Assembly: GCA_937138475.1 (NCBI GenBank)
Contig: CAKZPD010000034.1
Location: 124,001-188,000, forward strand
Length of the DNA: 64,000 bases
Reading direction: 5' to 3'
Origin: an uncultured Sulfitobacter sp.
Lineage (GTDB): Bacteria; Pseudomonadota; Alphaproteobacteria; Rhodobacterales; Rhodobacteraceae
Shown: positions 33,989 through 43,823 of the stretch, piece after piece
How positions within the stretch are numbered: position 1 is the first letter of the stretch
How the letters are laid out: the number at the start of each line of letters is the position of its first letter
The notes under the pieces: generated by a model
What the model saw: only the letters and a program-made list of their open reading frames with translations
Told to the model about the DNA's origin: nothing
Database searches by the model: none
Program-made: the position numbers and the translations under genes

Positions 33989-35079
33989 TTGGTCTGGGCG
34001 GGCGCGGGCGGGACGGGGCCGTAGGTTCTTGGGTTTTCGGACCAGACCGGGGCCGGCGCCGGGATTTGCACCGGGCCATTTGGGGTATCCACGGTCATGC
34101 GGCGCAGATGCGGGTGGTCTGACAGGGTTTCCATCGTGTTCACCGATGCCAATGCGATATCAGCGCGGGTCAGCAGATCGACGGCCGCCGCCGCTGTGTG
34201 GTGAGAGAATGCCCCGGCCACCAGCGCGTCCGTTTCCTGGCGGTTTTGCACCCGCGCCACATTGGTGGCAAAGCGGGGATCGCGCCCCAGGTCCGCGTTG
34301 TTCAAGACGGTTTCAGCCAAGGCCCGCCATTCGCGATCAGATTGGACCGCGATCAGGATCGGCGCGCCCTCTTTGGTGTGAAACACGCCGTAGGGGGCGA
34401 TTGACGGATGGGCAAGGCCGACGCGCTGGGGCGGCGTTCCGTTTTCGTAATTCAGCAGCGGCACGGTCAGCCATTCGGCCATCACGTCAAACATCGACAG
34501 GCTGATTTGTGCCCCCCGGCCGCTGATGCTGCGGGCGATCAACGCTTCGAGGATGGCGGCATGCGCGCTGGCGCCAGTTGCAATATCGACGATCGACACC
34601 CCGACGCGGGCCGGTTCGGACGGGCCGCCGGTGATCGAGCACAGCCCGCTTTCGGCCTGGATCAACAGATCATATGCCTTACGGTTGGCCAGCGGGCCGC
34701 TTTCGCCATAGCCCGAGATCGAACAAGATATCAGCGCCGGGTTTTCCTGGTGCAGCCGCTTTGGGTCAAACCCCAACCGCGCCAGGGCACCGGGCTTGAG
34801 GTTCTGGATCAACACATCCGCCTTGGCAATTTCAGCGCCCAGCGCCGCTTTGCCCTCAGCGCTGCTGAGATCCAGCGCCAAGCTGGTTTTGCCGCGGTTG
34901 AGCCAGACGAAATAGCTGGACTGTCCGCGCGCAGCCTGATCATAGCCGCGGGCGAAGTCACCCTCGGGGCGTTCGATCTTGATCACATGTGCCCCGGCAT
35001 CGGCCAAGCGTGCCGAAGCAAAAGGCGCCGCGACCGCCTGTTCGACGGCGACAACCGTCAAGCCCTTGAGCGGCAGCAT
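33973..35079 (-). CDS. CaiB/BaiF (family III) CoA-transferase
   Basis: Moves CoA between carboxylic acids. The 368-residue protein begins PLKGLTVVAVEQAVAAPFASARLADAGA and has IKIERPEGDFARGYD and VLIQNLKPGALARLGF, all standard for the family. It starts at the last base of the acyl-CoA dehydrogenase stop (TGATG overlap), so the two form an operon: the acid is activated and then oxidised. The last five residues (NSFVP) are encoded by repeat copy B, which suggests that the repeat replaced the original end. Confidence 0.9.
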   Translation of the reverse strand: MLPLKGLTVVAVEQAVAAPFASARLADAGAHVIKIERPEGDFARGYDQAARGQSSYFVWLNRGKTSLALDLSSAEGKAALGAEIAKADVLIQNLKPGALARLGFDPKRLHQENPALISCSISGYGESGPLANRKAYDLLIQAESGLCSITGGPSEPARVGVSIVDIATGASAHAAILEALIARSISGRGAQISLSMFDVMAEWLTVPLLNYENGTPPQRVGLAHPSIAPYGVFHTKEGAPILIAVQSDREWRALAETVLNNADLGRDPRFATNVARVQNRQETDALVAGAFSHHTAAAAVDLLTRADIALASVNTMETLSDHPHLRRMTVDTPNGPVQIPAPAPVWSENPRTYGPVPPAPAQTNSFVP

Positions 35080-36239
35080 CAGAACGACCTTGGCATGCCA
35101 AGCACATGCTCGGCGACATAGGCAAGGATCAGGTTGGTCGAGATGGGCGCCACTTGATACAGCCGGGTTTCACGAAACTTGCGTTCCACGTCATATTCAT
35201 TGGCAAAGCCAAAGCCGCCGTGAAATTGGATGCAGGCGTTTGCCGCCTCCCAGCTGGCTTTGGCCGCCAGGTATTTGGCCATGTTGGCCTCGGCGCCGCA
35301 GGGTTGGCCCTGATCGTAAAGCGCACAGGCGCGATAACGCATGAGATTGGCGGCTTCGACCTCGATGAAGGCTTCGGCGATGGGGAATTGCACCCCCTGA
35401 TTTTGCCCAATCGGGCGGCCAAAGACCTGACGCTCTGAGGTATAGGCCGTCACTTTGTCGGTGAACCAATAGCCATCGCCGATACATTCCGCCGCAATCA
35501 GCGCCCGTTCGGCGTTCAGACCGGTCAGGATATAACGAAAGCCTTTGCCCTCTTCTCCGATCAGGTTTTCCTCGGGGATTTCAAGGTTATCGAAGAAAAT
35601 CTCGTTGGTTTCATGATTGACCATATTGGCAATGGGCTTGACCGTCATGCCGGTTTTCATGGCCTCTTTTATATCGACAAGAAAGATAGACAGCCCGTCA
35701 GATTTCTTTTGCACCTCGGCCAGGGGGGTGGTGCGGGCCAGCAGGATCATCAGATCGGAATGTTGCACCCGGCTGATCCAGACCTTTTGCCCATTGATCA
35801 CATAGCGGTCGCCTTTTTTCACCGCCGTCGTCTTGATCTTGGTGGTGTCGGTGCCGGTTGTCGGTTCGGTCACGCCCATCGACTGCAAGCGCAATGCGCC
35901 GCTGGCCAATTTGGGCAAAATACGCTCGCGTTGCTCTTGTGATCCGTGGCGCACCAAGGTGTTCATGTTATACATCTGCCCATGGCAGGCGCCCGAATTG
36001 CCGCCGGCGCGGTTGATTTCCTCCATGATGACGCTGGCTTCGGTCAGGCCCAGACCGGCACCGCCATAGGCCTCGGGGATCAGGGCCGCCATCCACCCTT
36101 CCCGCGTGAGCGCATCGACAAAGGCCTCGGGATAGGTTTTTTCCTCATCGACTTTGCGGTGGTATTCGGGGGGGAATTGGGCGCAGAGGGCCTGGATACC
36201 TTCGCGAAGATCCTGATGCGCTTGGGGGCCAGCGGTCAT
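35079..36239 (-). CDS. Acyl-CoA dehydrogenase
   Basis: FAD-dependent alpha,beta-oxidation of an acyl-CoA. The 386-residue protein has the three ACAD domains (YGGAGLGLTEASVIMEEINRAGG; SMGVTEPTTGTDTTKIKTTA with the FAD loop; QFHGGFGFANEYDVERKFRETRLYQVAP). The usual YEGT motif at the end is replaced by YQVAPISTN, as in the subgroup linked with CaiB-type CoA-transferases. The ATG at 36239 has a GGAAGGA site; 41 extra open codons upstream were left out. Substrate unknown. Confidence 0.9.
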   Translation of the reverse strand: MTAGPQAHQDLREGIQALCAQFPPEYHRKVDEEKTYPEAFVDALTREGWMAALIPEAYGGAGLGLTEASVIMEEINRAGGNSGACHGQMYNMNTLVRHGSQEQRERILPKLASGALRLQSMGVTEPTTGTDTTKIKTTAVKKGDRYVINGQKVWISRVQHSDLMILLARTTPLAEVQKKSDGLSIFLVDIKEAMKTGMTVKPIANMVNHETNEIFFDNLEIPEENLIGEEGKGFRYILTGLNAERALIAAECIGDGYWFTDKVTAYTSERQVFGRPIGQNQGVQFPIAEAFIEVEAANLMRYRACALYDQGQPCGAEANMAKYLAAKASWEAANACIQFHGGFGFANEYDVERKFRETRLYQVAPISTNLILAYVAEHVLGMPRSF

Positions 36240-36482
36240 TCTTATTCCTTCCGTTTTTGTTTGACCTAGCGTCCGGGCACAAGAATGGCAAACGCGCATC
36301 CCCCGCCCCTGGCCCGGCACAGATCGCGCGATCCACGATAGCGCCTGCACCAGACGACGCATAAGCTGCGCCCAAGGTCAAGATGGATGCCCGCAGCGCC
36401 AGACAATGTGCCGCCTTACCAAGGCCCAGCCCCCCACAGCAAGCATCTTGCAAGCGCCGCGCGGTTGCGGCACCAAGGGGGC

Positions 36483-37334
36483 ATGACCAAGACATTGCTT
36501 TCCATTGGCCACGGCTATTGCGCCCAGCGGCTGGCGCCGCGCCTGATTGACCGGGGATGGCAGGTCATTGGCACCACGCGCAGCACACAAAAGGCGCAGG
36601 ATTTGGCGCAGACCGGCATCACCCCGGTGATTTGGCCGGGCACCGATCTGGCCCCGCTGCTTGATCGGGTCGATACGGTGTTGGTGTCTGCCGGGCCGGG
36701 GGCGCAGGGGGATCCTGTGTTGGCCAGCCTATCCGGCGCCTTTAGACGGGCCCATCATTTGCAATGGGTCGGATATTTATCAACCACCGGGGTTTATGGC
36801 GATCATCAGGGCGGCTGGGTTGACGAAGAAACCCCGCTGGCGCCCAGCACCGCGCGGGGCCAGGCCCGAATGCAGGCCGAGGCCCAGTGGCAGGCGCTTG
36901 GGCTGCCGTTGCACATCTTTCGATTGGCCGGCATCTATGGCCCCGGTCGCGGGCCGTTCTCCAAGGTTCGGGCGGGCACCGCGCGGCGCATCATCAAACC
37001 GGGCCAGGTGTTTTCCCGCATCCACGTTGACGACATCGCAACTGTGCTGATGGCGTCGCTTGACCGCCCCAACCCAGGCGCGATCTATAATCTGTGTGAT
37101 GATGACCCGGCCCCGCCACAGGATGTGATTGCCCATGCCGCTGCGCTGCTGGGGCTGCCGGTGCCGCCAGCCATCGCCTTTGATCAGGCGGAAATGACCC
37201 CAATGGCCCGCAGCTTTTATGCCGAAAGCAAACGGGTGCGAAACGACCGGATCAAATCCGAACTGGGCGTCCGGCTGGCCTTTCCCGATTACAAGACCGG
37301 CTTGGCCGCCATGTTGCCCCGCGATCCGGCCTAA
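36483..37334 (+). CDS. NAD-dependent epimerase/dehydratase family protein
   Basis: A 283-residue extended-SDR-like protein with LLSIGHGYCAQRLAPRLI (degenerate Rossmann loop), YLSTTGVYGDHQGGWVDEETPL and FRLAGIYGPGRGPF. The usual YxxxK active pair is not evident. It resembles the YeeZ group of SDR-like proteins of unknown function. The ATG at 36483 is preceded by AAGGGGG. It is a single gene between two minus-strand genes. Confidence 0.78.
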   Translation: MTKTLLSIGHGYCAQRLAPRLIDRGWQVIGTTRSTQKAQDLAQTGITPVIWPGTDLAPLLDRVDTVLVSAGPGAQGDPVLASLSGAFRRAHHLQWVGYLSTTGVYGDHQGGWVDEETPLAPSTARGQARMQAEAQWQALGLPLHIFRLAGIYGPGRGPFSKVRAGTARRIIKPGQVFSRIHVDDIATVLMASLDRPNPGAIYNLCDDDPAPPQDVIAHAAALLGLPVPPAIAFDQAEMTPMARSFYAESKRVRNDRIKSELGVRLAFPDYKTGLAAMLPRDPA

Positions 37335-37434
37335 ACCATTTCAACGCAAACCCGCCATCACCAAGCGCTGCCTGAAATCATGGATTTGGGTGCGTCAGAT
37401 GATGCGTGATGTTTAAAGCGAACGTCGCAATGGT

Positions 37435-39363
37435 TCAGGCGCGGCGTTCGCCGATCTGGGCGATGCCCAGCGTGTCCAGAACCTTTGCCTCGATATGTTC
37501 GGCATTCATCTGCGCCGCTGCATACATGTCGGCAGGGCTGGCCTGATCCAAAAAGACATCCGGCAGGACCATCGACCGAAAGGCAAAGCCTTTGTCAAAG
37601 ACGCCCTCTTCGGCCAAAAGCTGGGCGACATGGCTGCCAAAACCACCGATTGCCCCTTCTTCGATGGTGATCAAGGCGGCGTGCTCTGCCACCAGCGCCA
37701 GGATCATCTCGCGGTCCAGGGGTTTGGCAAATCGTGCATCCGCCACGGTTGGGGTAATCCCCTTGGCGGCCAGATTCTCGGCGGCTTTTTCCACTTCGGA
37801 CAGGCGGGTGCCAAAGGACAACAGCGCCACGCGCCCGCCGTGTCTGACAATCCGGCCCTTGCCGATCTCAAGCGGGATACCCCGTTCCGGCAGATCGACC
37901 CCGGTGCCTTCGCCGCGCGGAAACCGAAAGGCAATCGGCCCGTCATCATGGGCCGCAGCGGTGGCAACCATATGCTTTAGCTCGGCCTCATCCGCGGCAG
38001 CCATCACCACAAACCCGGGCAAATTGGCTAAAAACGCCACATCAAACGCCCCGGCATGTGTCGCCCCATCGGCCCCCACCAACCCGGCGCGATCTATGGC
38101 AAAGCGCACGGGCAACCGTTGAATCGCCACATCATGCACCACCTGATCATAACCGCGCTGAAGGAACGTCGAATACATCGTGCAAAAGGGCTTTAGCCCG
38201 CCCGCCGCCAAAGCGGCTGAAAAGGTCACGCCATGCTGCTCTGCTATGCCCACGTCGAAACACCGGCTTGGATACCGCTCCGCGAACAGATTAAGCCCGG
38301 TGCCATCTGGCATTGCCGCAGTCACAGCGCAGATCTTGTCATCCAAGGCCGCCTCTTGCAGCAACCCTTGGGCAAAAACATTGGTATAGCTGGGCGCGTT
38401 TGACGGGGCTTTCTTTTGCTCACCGGTCAGCACATCGAATTTTGCCGTGGCGTGCCCCTTGTCCCGCGCCCGTTCCGCCGGGCCATAGCCTTTGCCCTTT
38501 TTGGTCAGAACGTGCAGCAAGATCGGCCCGGTGGCGCGATCGCGAATGGTGCGCAACACCGGCAACAACTGGTTCAGGTCATGACCATCAATCGGCCCGA
38601 TATAGCTAAAGCCAAGCTGCTCAAACAAGGTGCCGCCAACGGCAATGCCCTTGAACATATCCTTGGCGCGCTTTGCCCCCTCGCGGAAGGGCTCTGGCAA
38701 CAGGCTCAGCGCGCCCTTGGTGGCGGCCTTGAAATCCTGAAACGGGGCTTCGGCGTAAAGCCGGCTCAGATAGGCCGACAAGGCCCCGACCGGCGGCGCA
38801 ATCGACATTTCATTGTCGTTCAGGATCACGATCATACGTTTTTTCAAATGACCGGCGTTGTTCATCGCTTCGAACGCCATGCCCGCGCTCATGGATCCGT
38901 CACCGATGACCGCAATCGCATCGCCCAACCCTTCGGGCACGACCCCGCCCAGATCACGCGCAACCGAAAACCCAAGGGCCGCCGAAATCGACGTCGAACT
39001 ATGCGCAGCGCCAAAAGGATCAAAAGGGCTTTCGGATCGTTTGGTAAACCCACTTAGACCGTCTTTTTGACGCAACGTTCGAATACGGTCGCGGCGCCCG
39101 GTCAAAATCTTATGTGGATAACATTGGTGGCCGACGTCCCAAATAATCTTGTCGCGCGGCGTATCAAACACCGCATGAAGCGCCACCGTCAGCTCAACCA
39201 CACCCAGCCCGGCCCCCAGATGCCCGCCCGTCACCGACACCGCTGAAACCGTCTCGTTCCGCAGTTCGCGCGCCAGCTGCACCAATTGGCGATCCGGCAG
39301 GCGCTTGATATCTGCCGGATGGGCGATGGTGTCCAGCAAAGGGGTCTGGGGCCGGTCTGCCAT
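37435..39363 (-). CDS. dxs: 1-deoxy-D-xylulose-5-phosphate synthase
   Basis: Joins pyruvate and glyceraldehyde-3-phosphate with TPP, the first step of the MEP isoprenoid pathway. The 642-residue protein has TPP-binding [32 protein letters not shown] and the transketolase central motifs ([20 protein letters not shown]). It starts 12 bases after the ispA stop, so xseB-ispA-dxs form one operon on the minus strand, as in many proteobacteria. Confidence 0.96.
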   Translation of the reverse strand: MADRPQTPLLDTIAHPADIKRLPDRQLVQLARELRNETVSAVSVTGGHLGAGLGVVELTVALHAVFDTPRDKIIWDVGHQCYPHKILTGRRDRIRTLRQKDGLSGFTKRSESPFDPFGAAHSSTSISAALGFSVARDLGGVVPEGLGDAIAVIGDGSMSAGMAFEAMNNAGHLKKRMIVILNDNEMSIAPPVGALSAYLSRLYAEAPFQDFKAATKGALSLLPEPFREGAKRAKDMFKGIAVGGTLFEQLGFSYIGPIDGHDLNQLLPVLRTIRDRATGPILLHVLTKKGKGYGPAERARDKGHATAKFDVLTGEQKKAPSNAPSYTNVFAQGLLQEAALDDKICAVTAAMPDGTGLNLFAERYPSRCFDVGIAEQHGVTFSAALAAGGLKPFCTMYSTFLQRGYDQVVHDVAIQRLPVRFAIDRAGLVGADGATHAGAFDVAFLANLPGFVVMAAADEAELKHMVATAAAHDDGPIAFRFPRGEGTGVDLPERGIPLEIGKGRIVRHGGRVALLSFGTRLSEVEKAAENLAAKGITPTVADARFAKPLDREMILALVAEHAALITIEEGAIGGFGSHVAQLLAEEGVFDKGFAFRSMVLPDVFLDQASPADMYAAAQMNAEHIEAKVLDTLGIAQIGERRA

Positions 39364-39375
39364 GATCTTGGTCCT

Positions 39376-40281
39376 TTAATGCTGGCGCGCGACGACAAAG
39401 CGGGCCGCGTCGCACAGGATATCTGCCTGCCTGCCATAAGGCGCCAGGCTTTCGCAAGCGGTCTCGATCAGGTCTTGCGCACGCGCCCTGGCCCCCTCAA
39501 GCCCCAGATGCGACACAAAGGTCGCCTTGCCGGCGCCCGCATCCTTGCCCGTGGCCTTGCCAAGGGTTTCCGGCGTGCTGGTCACGTCTAAAATATCATC
39601 GGCAATCTGAAAGGCCAGCCCCAGCGCCCGCGCATAACCCGCAAGCGGCGCAGGATCATCCCCCGCGATCACCGCCCCTGCGGTGGCGGACCATTCGATC
39701 AAGGCTCCGGTCTTGCCGCGCTGCAACGCGGTGATCTGCGCCAAGGACAACGGCACAGGCGCGGTCTCGGCGGCGATATCTTCGGCCTGTCCGCGGACCA
39801 TGCCCGCCATGCCCGCCGCCCGCGCCAACCCCAGCGCCAAGCGCCCGGCGGCGGTCGGGGTCAAGCCGTTCTTGGGGTCGCAGATCAGCTCAAACGCCAA
39901 GGATTGCAACGCATCCCCGGCCAAAATCGCGGTTGCCTCGTCCCATTTGCGATGCACGGTGGGCTGCCCGCGGCGCAAATCATCATCATCCATCGCCGGC
40001 AGATCGTCATGCACCAAACTATAGGCATGCAGGGCCTCAATCGCACAGGCCGGCGCCAGGGCCAGATCCGCCACCCCATGCAGGCGGGCGCTCTCGTGAA
40101 CCAAGAACCCGCGCAACCCTTTACCGCCGGCCGTGGCATGGGCCATCGCATCAATCAAATCACTGCGCGGCTGGCTTTGCCATATCTGTTCAAACTGCGC
40201 TGCGATGGCCTGGGCCGCACGGCGCAGCTGCGCATCAAAGCCCGTCAACCGCCGTCGTCCCGGCTGGCGCACCGGCGCCAT
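39376..40281 (-). CDS. ispA: Farnesyl/geranylgeranyl diphosphate synthase
   Basis: Trans-prenyltransferase that builds C15 (possibly C20) diphosphates from IPP and DMAPP. The 301-residue protein has the first aspartate-rich motif in SLVHDDLPAMDDDDLRRG and the second in FQIADDILDVT. The ATG at 40281 overlaps xseB by 47 bases; a TTG at 40248 would shorten the overlap to 14 bases, so the exact start is uncertain. Between xseB and dxs. Confidence 0.92.
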   Translation of the reverse strand: MAPVRQPGRRRLTGFDAQLRRAAQAIAAQFEQIWQSQPRSDLIDAMAHATAGGKGLRGFLVHESARLHGVADLALAPACAIEALHAYSLVHDDLPAMDDDDLRRGQPTVHRKWDEATAILAGDALQSLAFELICDPKNGLTPTAAGRLALGLARAAGMAGMVRGQAEDIAAETAPVPLSLAQITALQRGKTGALIEWSATAGAVIAGDDPAPLAGYARALGLAFQIADDILDVTSTPETLGKATGKDAGAGKATFVSHLGLEGARARAQDLIETACESLAPYGRQADILCDAARFVVARQH

Positions 40282-40477
40282 CCAAAGTAATGGCCGCCAC
40301 CTTTTCCTCGGCCTCGCGCAGTTTGGTCTCGCACCGTTTCTTCAAGGCCGCACCACGCTCATAAAGCCCGATACTGTCCTCCAGCGGCGCATCACCGCGC
40401 TCAAGCAACCCCAAAACCCGCTCCAATTCGGCCATCGCCTGCTCAAAGCTCATCTCTTCCACTGCGATTTCGTCCAT
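40235..40477 (-). CDS. xseB: Exodeoxyribonuclease VII small subunit
   Basis: Helical coiled-coil partner of XseA in the single-strand-specific exonuclease VII. The 80-residue product has the family core MSFEQAMAELERVLGLLERGDAPLEDSIGLYERG. The start MDEIAVEEM at 40477 was chosen from family length; the longer open frame is low-complexity. Its position ahead of ispA is conserved across proteobacteria. Confidence 0.94.
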   Translation of the reverse strand: MDEIAVEEMSFEQAMAELERVLGLLERGDAPLEDSIGLYERGAALKKRCETKLREAEEKVAAITLDGAGAPAGTTAVDGL

Positions 40478-40550
40478 GCCGCCCCCACTGCTCGCGTCCC
40501 GGTCGCCGCAACATAGGCCGTCGCCCCGGCCAAGACCAGCCGATCGCCAC

Positions 40551-40571
40551 TTCTTTTGTTCTAAAATATCC
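40551..40571 (+). repeat. 3'-end repeat, copy C
   Basis: TTCTTTTGTTCTAAAATATCC in the 273-bp gap between petR and xseB. Unlike the other copies it is not in the sense direction of a gene that ends just before it. The rest of this gap holds nothing I recognise. Confidence 0.6.
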
Positions 40572-40750
40572 ATCGACAGCGCCGCCAGGAACCTTGGGAT
40601 CAGGGGCGCGCATCCCGTCAACGCCAACCCAACGGCGGCCCCGGCGACGCAAGGCGGCCGTTGGCAATAGAATTTCTACTGCCATCACACCGTCATCCCG
40701 CGCGCTTTTTGGCATTTTCAACTGAAAATAGCCCGCCGGTCGCCCAACGA

Positions 40751-41452
40751 TTATTCCGGTGCCAGCATATATCCTGCGCCGCGCACGGTTTGCAAAAACC
40801 GCGGCTGTTTGGGGTTGTCCTCGATCTTGCGACGCAGCCGGGTGATCTGCACATCTACGGCGCGCTCTTGCGCTTGGCCGCGGTCGCGCCCCAGCTCTTC
40901 GACCAGCTTGGCGCGGCTGATGGGTTCATGGCACCGCGCCGAGAATATTTTCATCAACTGCATCTCGGTGGCGGTCAGGCGGATCAGGGTTTCGCCCTGC
41001 CACAGCTCTCCGCGCTCAAGATCATAGCGGATGGCACCCAGCTGCAACAGCTTGGGGCGGATCTCTTGCACCGGGGTCTCTGGAACGCGGCGCAATATGG
41101 CGTTGATCCGCAGCAGCAGCTCTTTGGGTTCGAAGGGTTTGGTCAGATAATCATCCGCGCCGGCCTCAAGCCCTTCGATCCGGTGGGCGGTTTCCCCCTT
41201 GGCCGTCAACAGCAAAATCGGCACCGCAAGGGTTTCGCGCAGGCTTTTGGTCAGGGCGATGCCGTCTTCTTGCGGCATCATCACATCCATCACGATCAGA
41301 TCAAAATCCAGACCGGACAGAATGCGGCGGGCGTGGGCGGCATCGCGGGCCGCCGTGACCAGAAACCCGGCGCGCATCAGGAATTTCTGCAACAAGACGC
41401 GGATGCGTTCGTCATCGTCGATGATCAGCAGATGGGCATCCTGAGCGCTCAT
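40751..41452 (-). CDS. petR: OmpR-type response regulator PetR
   Basis: Two-domain response regulator: receiver domain (residues about 5-120; Asp56 in VMDVMMP is the phospho-acceptor, Lys in LTKPF) and winged-helix DNA-binding domain (about 140-230). With the MarR-type gene just upstream it matches petPR of Rhodobacter capsulatus, which is required there for cytochrome bc1 and c2 function. No histidine kinase is adjacent. The cytochrome bc1 operon lies 10 kb away in this window. Its ATG overlaps the petP stop by four bases. Confidence 0.87.
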   Translation of the reverse strand: MSAQDAHLLIIDDDERIRVLLQKFLMRAGFLVTAARDAAHARRILSGLDFDLIVMDVMMPQEDGIALTKSLRETLAVPILLLTAKGETAHRIEGLEAGADDYLTKPFEPKELLLRINAILRRVPETPVQEIRPKLLQLGAIRYDLERGELWQGETLIRLTATEMQLMKIFSARCHEPISRAKLVEELGRDRGQAQERAVDVQITRLRRKIEDNPKQPRFLQTVRGAGYMLAPE

Positions 41453-41961
41453 GTCGTGTTCCCTCTGAGTTGCGCAAAGGCGCGGCGCATATCCTTGTCC
41501 ATCATCGCCTCAAGCACGGTGCGAAACCCGGCCACCGCATCGGGGCCGGCGTCGCGAAAGGCCATGCGCATCCGGGCACGCTGGGCGTCGGACAGGGTTT
41601 GCTCAAGCGCCTTGCCCTCGTCGGTCAGGAACAAATGCCGTTCGCGGCGGTCGGCCTTGCCGACCTTGCTTTCCACAAGGCCATCTTCGATCAAGGTGCG
41701 CAGCACCCGGTTCAGCGATTGTTTGGTCACACCCAGAATATTCAGCAAATTATTCACCGTGGTGCCCGGCGCCCGGTTGATGAAATGCACTGCCCGGTGA
41801 TGGGCACGGCCATAGGCCATCCCCGCCAGAATGCGATCAGGATCAGCGGTAAAGCCGCGATAGGCGAAGAACATCGCCTCAATGCCTTGCCGCAATTGCT
41901 CATCGGTGAGAAACAGAAGATTCTCGCCGCTATAGGAGTTGACGGGGCGCCCTTCAGCCAT
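41449..41961 (-). CDS. petP: MarR family regulator PetP
   Basis: A 170-residue winged-helix protein of the MarR family (VNNLLNILGVTKQSLNRVLRTLIEDGLVESKVGKADRRERHLFLT contains recognition helix and wing; shown here only as position about 65-110). It is coupled to petR by a four-base overlap. In Rhodobacter capsulatus PetP is needed for PetR activity. The 172-bp region upstream is divergent with ilvE. Confidence 0.85.
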   Translation of the reverse strand: MAEGRPVNSYSGENLLFLTDEQLRQGIEAMFFAYRGFTADPDRILAGMAYGRAHHRAVHFINRAPGTTVNNLLNILGVTKQSLNRVLRTLIEDGLVESKVGKADRRERHLFLTDEGKALEQTLSDAQRARMRMAFRDAGPDAVAGFRTVLEAMMDKDMRRAFAQLRGNTT

Positions 41962-42133
41962 GGTGCTTTACTGTTTCCTTGGTCACATCTTGTGTCAGCA
42001 TACGTCAGCGTTGTTGACATTCCAAGGGTGAAGGTCTAGTGAATCACAGGTTTTGCGCAACTTTATGTCCGTTTCGGGCGTATTTCGCGCAACAATCGGA
42101 AATTTAATACCTTGAACTTGGGAAGGAAATAGA

Positions 42134-43003
42134 ATGGCGGGCGCATATGATGATCGCGATGGGTTTATCTGGATGGACGGCCAGATGGTCGATTGGCGCG
42201 ATGCAAAGGTGCATATTCTGACGCATGCAATGCACTATGCCTCGTCCGTGTTCGAGGGTGAGCGCGCCTATAACGGCAAGATTTTCAAAAGCGTGGAGCA
42301 TTCCGAGCGGCTGAAGCGATCCGCGCAGATGATTGATTTCGAGATCCCCTATAGCATCGACGAAATCGAAGCCGCCAAAGCCCAGGTGCTGGCGGCGTCG
42401 GGGTTGCAGGATGCCTATGTGCGGGCCATTGCCTGGCGCGGTGCCGGCGAAGATATGGGCGTGGCCTCGGCGCGCAATCCGGTGCGCATGGCGATCGCGG
42501 CCTGGGCCTGGGGCGCCTATTATGGCGATGCCAAGATGAAGGGCGCCAAGCTTGATATCTCTAAGTGGAAGCGCCCATCGCCCGAAACCATTCCCAGCCA
42601 CGCCAAGGCGGCCGGGCTGTATATGATCTGTACCATGTCCAAACACGCCGCCGAGGCAAAGGGCTGTTCGGATGCGATGATGTTTGACCATCGCGGCTAT
42701 GTGGCCGAAGCCACCGGCGCCAACATCTTTTTCGTCAAGGACGGCGAGGTTCATACCCCAACGCCTGATTGTTTCCTGAACGGAATCACCCGGCAGACGG
42801 TGATCGGAATGCTGAAAGAGCGCGGGATCACCGTGCATGAGCGGCACATCCTGCCCGATGAACTGGAAGGTTTTGAGCAGTGCTGGCTGACCGGCACAGC
42901 CGCTGAGGTCACCCCCGTCGGCCAGATCGGCGCCTATAACTTTGAGGTGGGCGCGCTGACCCGCGAGATCGCCGAAAGCTATGAGGCGCTGGTGCGCGCC
43001 TGA
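42134..43003 (+). CDS. ilvE: Branched-chain amino acid aminotransferase
   Basis: Fold-type IV PLP enzyme for the last step of Leu, Ile and Val synthesis. The 289-residue protein has HAMHYASSVFEGERAYNG, the PLP lysine (Lys158) in IPSHAKAAGLYM, FDHRGYVAEATGANIFFV and WLTGTAAEVTPV. An AAGGAAA site precedes the ATG. Single-gene unit; a strong hairpin follows. Confidence 0.94.
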   Translation: MAGAYDDRDGFIWMDGQMVDWRDAKVHILTHAMHYASSVFEGERAYNGKIFKSVEHSERLKRSAQMIDFEIPYSIDEIEAAKAQVLAASGLQDAYVRAIAWRGAGEDMGVASARNPVRMAIAAWAWGAYYGDAKMKGAKLDISKWKRPSPETIPSHAKAAGLYMICTMSKHAAEAKGCSDAMMFDHRGYVAEATGANIFFVKDGEVHTPTPDCFLNGITRQTVIGMLKERGITVHERHILPDELEGFEQCWLTGTAAEVTPVGQIGAYNFEVGALTREIAESYEALVRA

Positions 43004-43130
43004 GCGTTTCCAGGGTGATTTCGGGGCGCGGGGCCGCAGCTGGCCCGGCGCCTTGCGATGATTTGACGCCAGCAGCGCCCTGTCGGGTGGACCGCAGGGC
43101 CGTGTTGGCGCCCCGTCCATCTGCGCCGAG

Positions 43131-43148
43131 CTGGGGGCCAGCCCCCAG
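43131..43148. terminator. GC-rich hairpin between ilvE and cobO
   Basis: An 8-bp perfect stem (43131-43138 with 43141-43148) with a 2-base loop, directly next to repeat copy D. It lies between two converging genes and can serve both. No proper T run follows. Confidence 0.45.
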
Positions 43149-43149
43149 A

Positions 43150-43177
43150 CCCCCGGGATATTTGGCAACAAAAGAAA
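43150..43177 (-). repeat. 3'-end repeat, copy D
   Basis: Minus-strand reading: TTTCTTTTGTTGCC then AAATATCCCGGGG, 24 bases after the cobO stop and sense to that gene. Confidence 0.7.
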
Positions 43178-43201
43178 TCCGCTGTGCTGATGCCGGGCGG
43201 G

Positions 43202-43807
43202 TTAGAAATCGACGCCGCGCTGGGCTTTGATGCCGGCGTGATAGGGGTGCTTGATTTCGGTCATCTCGCTGACCAGGTCGGCATAGTCCATCAATTCGGG
43301 TTTGGCGTCGCGGCCGGTCAGGATGACGCCGGTGCGGGGGGCGCGGGCGCGCAGGCCGGCGATGACAGCCTGAACATCCAGGTAGTCATAGCGCAGGGCG
43401 ATGTTGATTTCATCGAGCACGATCAGGTCGAAGGCGCCGCTGGCCATCATATCGCTGGCTTTGGCGAAGGCCGCCTGGGCCGCGGCGATGTCTTGGGCCT
43501 TGTCCTGGGTATCCCAGGTGAAACCGTCGCCCATGGTGTGCCATGTAACAGTGCCCAGTTTGTCGAAGAATTGGCGCTCGCCTGTGATCCAATTGCCTTT
43601 GATGAACTGCACGACCCCGACCGATTGCCCCCAGCCAAGGGCGCGGATGATCACGCCGAAAGCGCTGGAGGATTTGCCCTTGCCGTTGCCGGTGTGCACC
43701 AGCACCAGACCTTGGTCCGGGTCTTTGGCTTGGGCGGCTTTGGCCCGCTGTTCGGCCTGAAGCGCCTGCATTTGGGATTTATGGCTGTCTGCGTCTGTTT
43801 CGGTCAT
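43202..43807 (-). CDS. cobO: Cob(I)yrinic acid a,c-diamide adenosyltransferase
   Basis: Adds the 5'-deoxyadenosyl group in adenosylcobalamin synthesis. The 201-residue protein has a P-loop in VHTGNGKGKSSSAFG, GVVQFIKGNW and DLIVLDEINIALRYDYL, typical of CobO/CobA. The start at 43807 (MTETDADSHKSQ) was chosen over a longer basic extension. It follows the EamA transporter by 16 bases. No other cob genes are here. Confidence 0.93.
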   Translation of the reverse strand: MTETDADSHKSQMQALQAEQRAKAAQAKDPDQGLVLVHTGNGKGKSSSAFGVIIRALGWGQSVGVVQFIKGNWITGERQFFDKLGTVTWHTMGDGFTWDTQDKAQDIAAAQAAFAKASDMMASGAFDLIVLDEINIALRYDYLDVQAVIAGLRARAPRTGVILTGRDAKPELMDYADLVSEMTEIKHPYHAGIKAQRGVDF

Positions 43808-43823
43808 GGGGTGTCCTTTGGTG

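Noticed and set aside
37334-37435. AACCATT/AATGGTT inverted words around the epimerase-dxs gap
   Set aside because: The 7-bp arms are about 90 bases apart and are probably chance.
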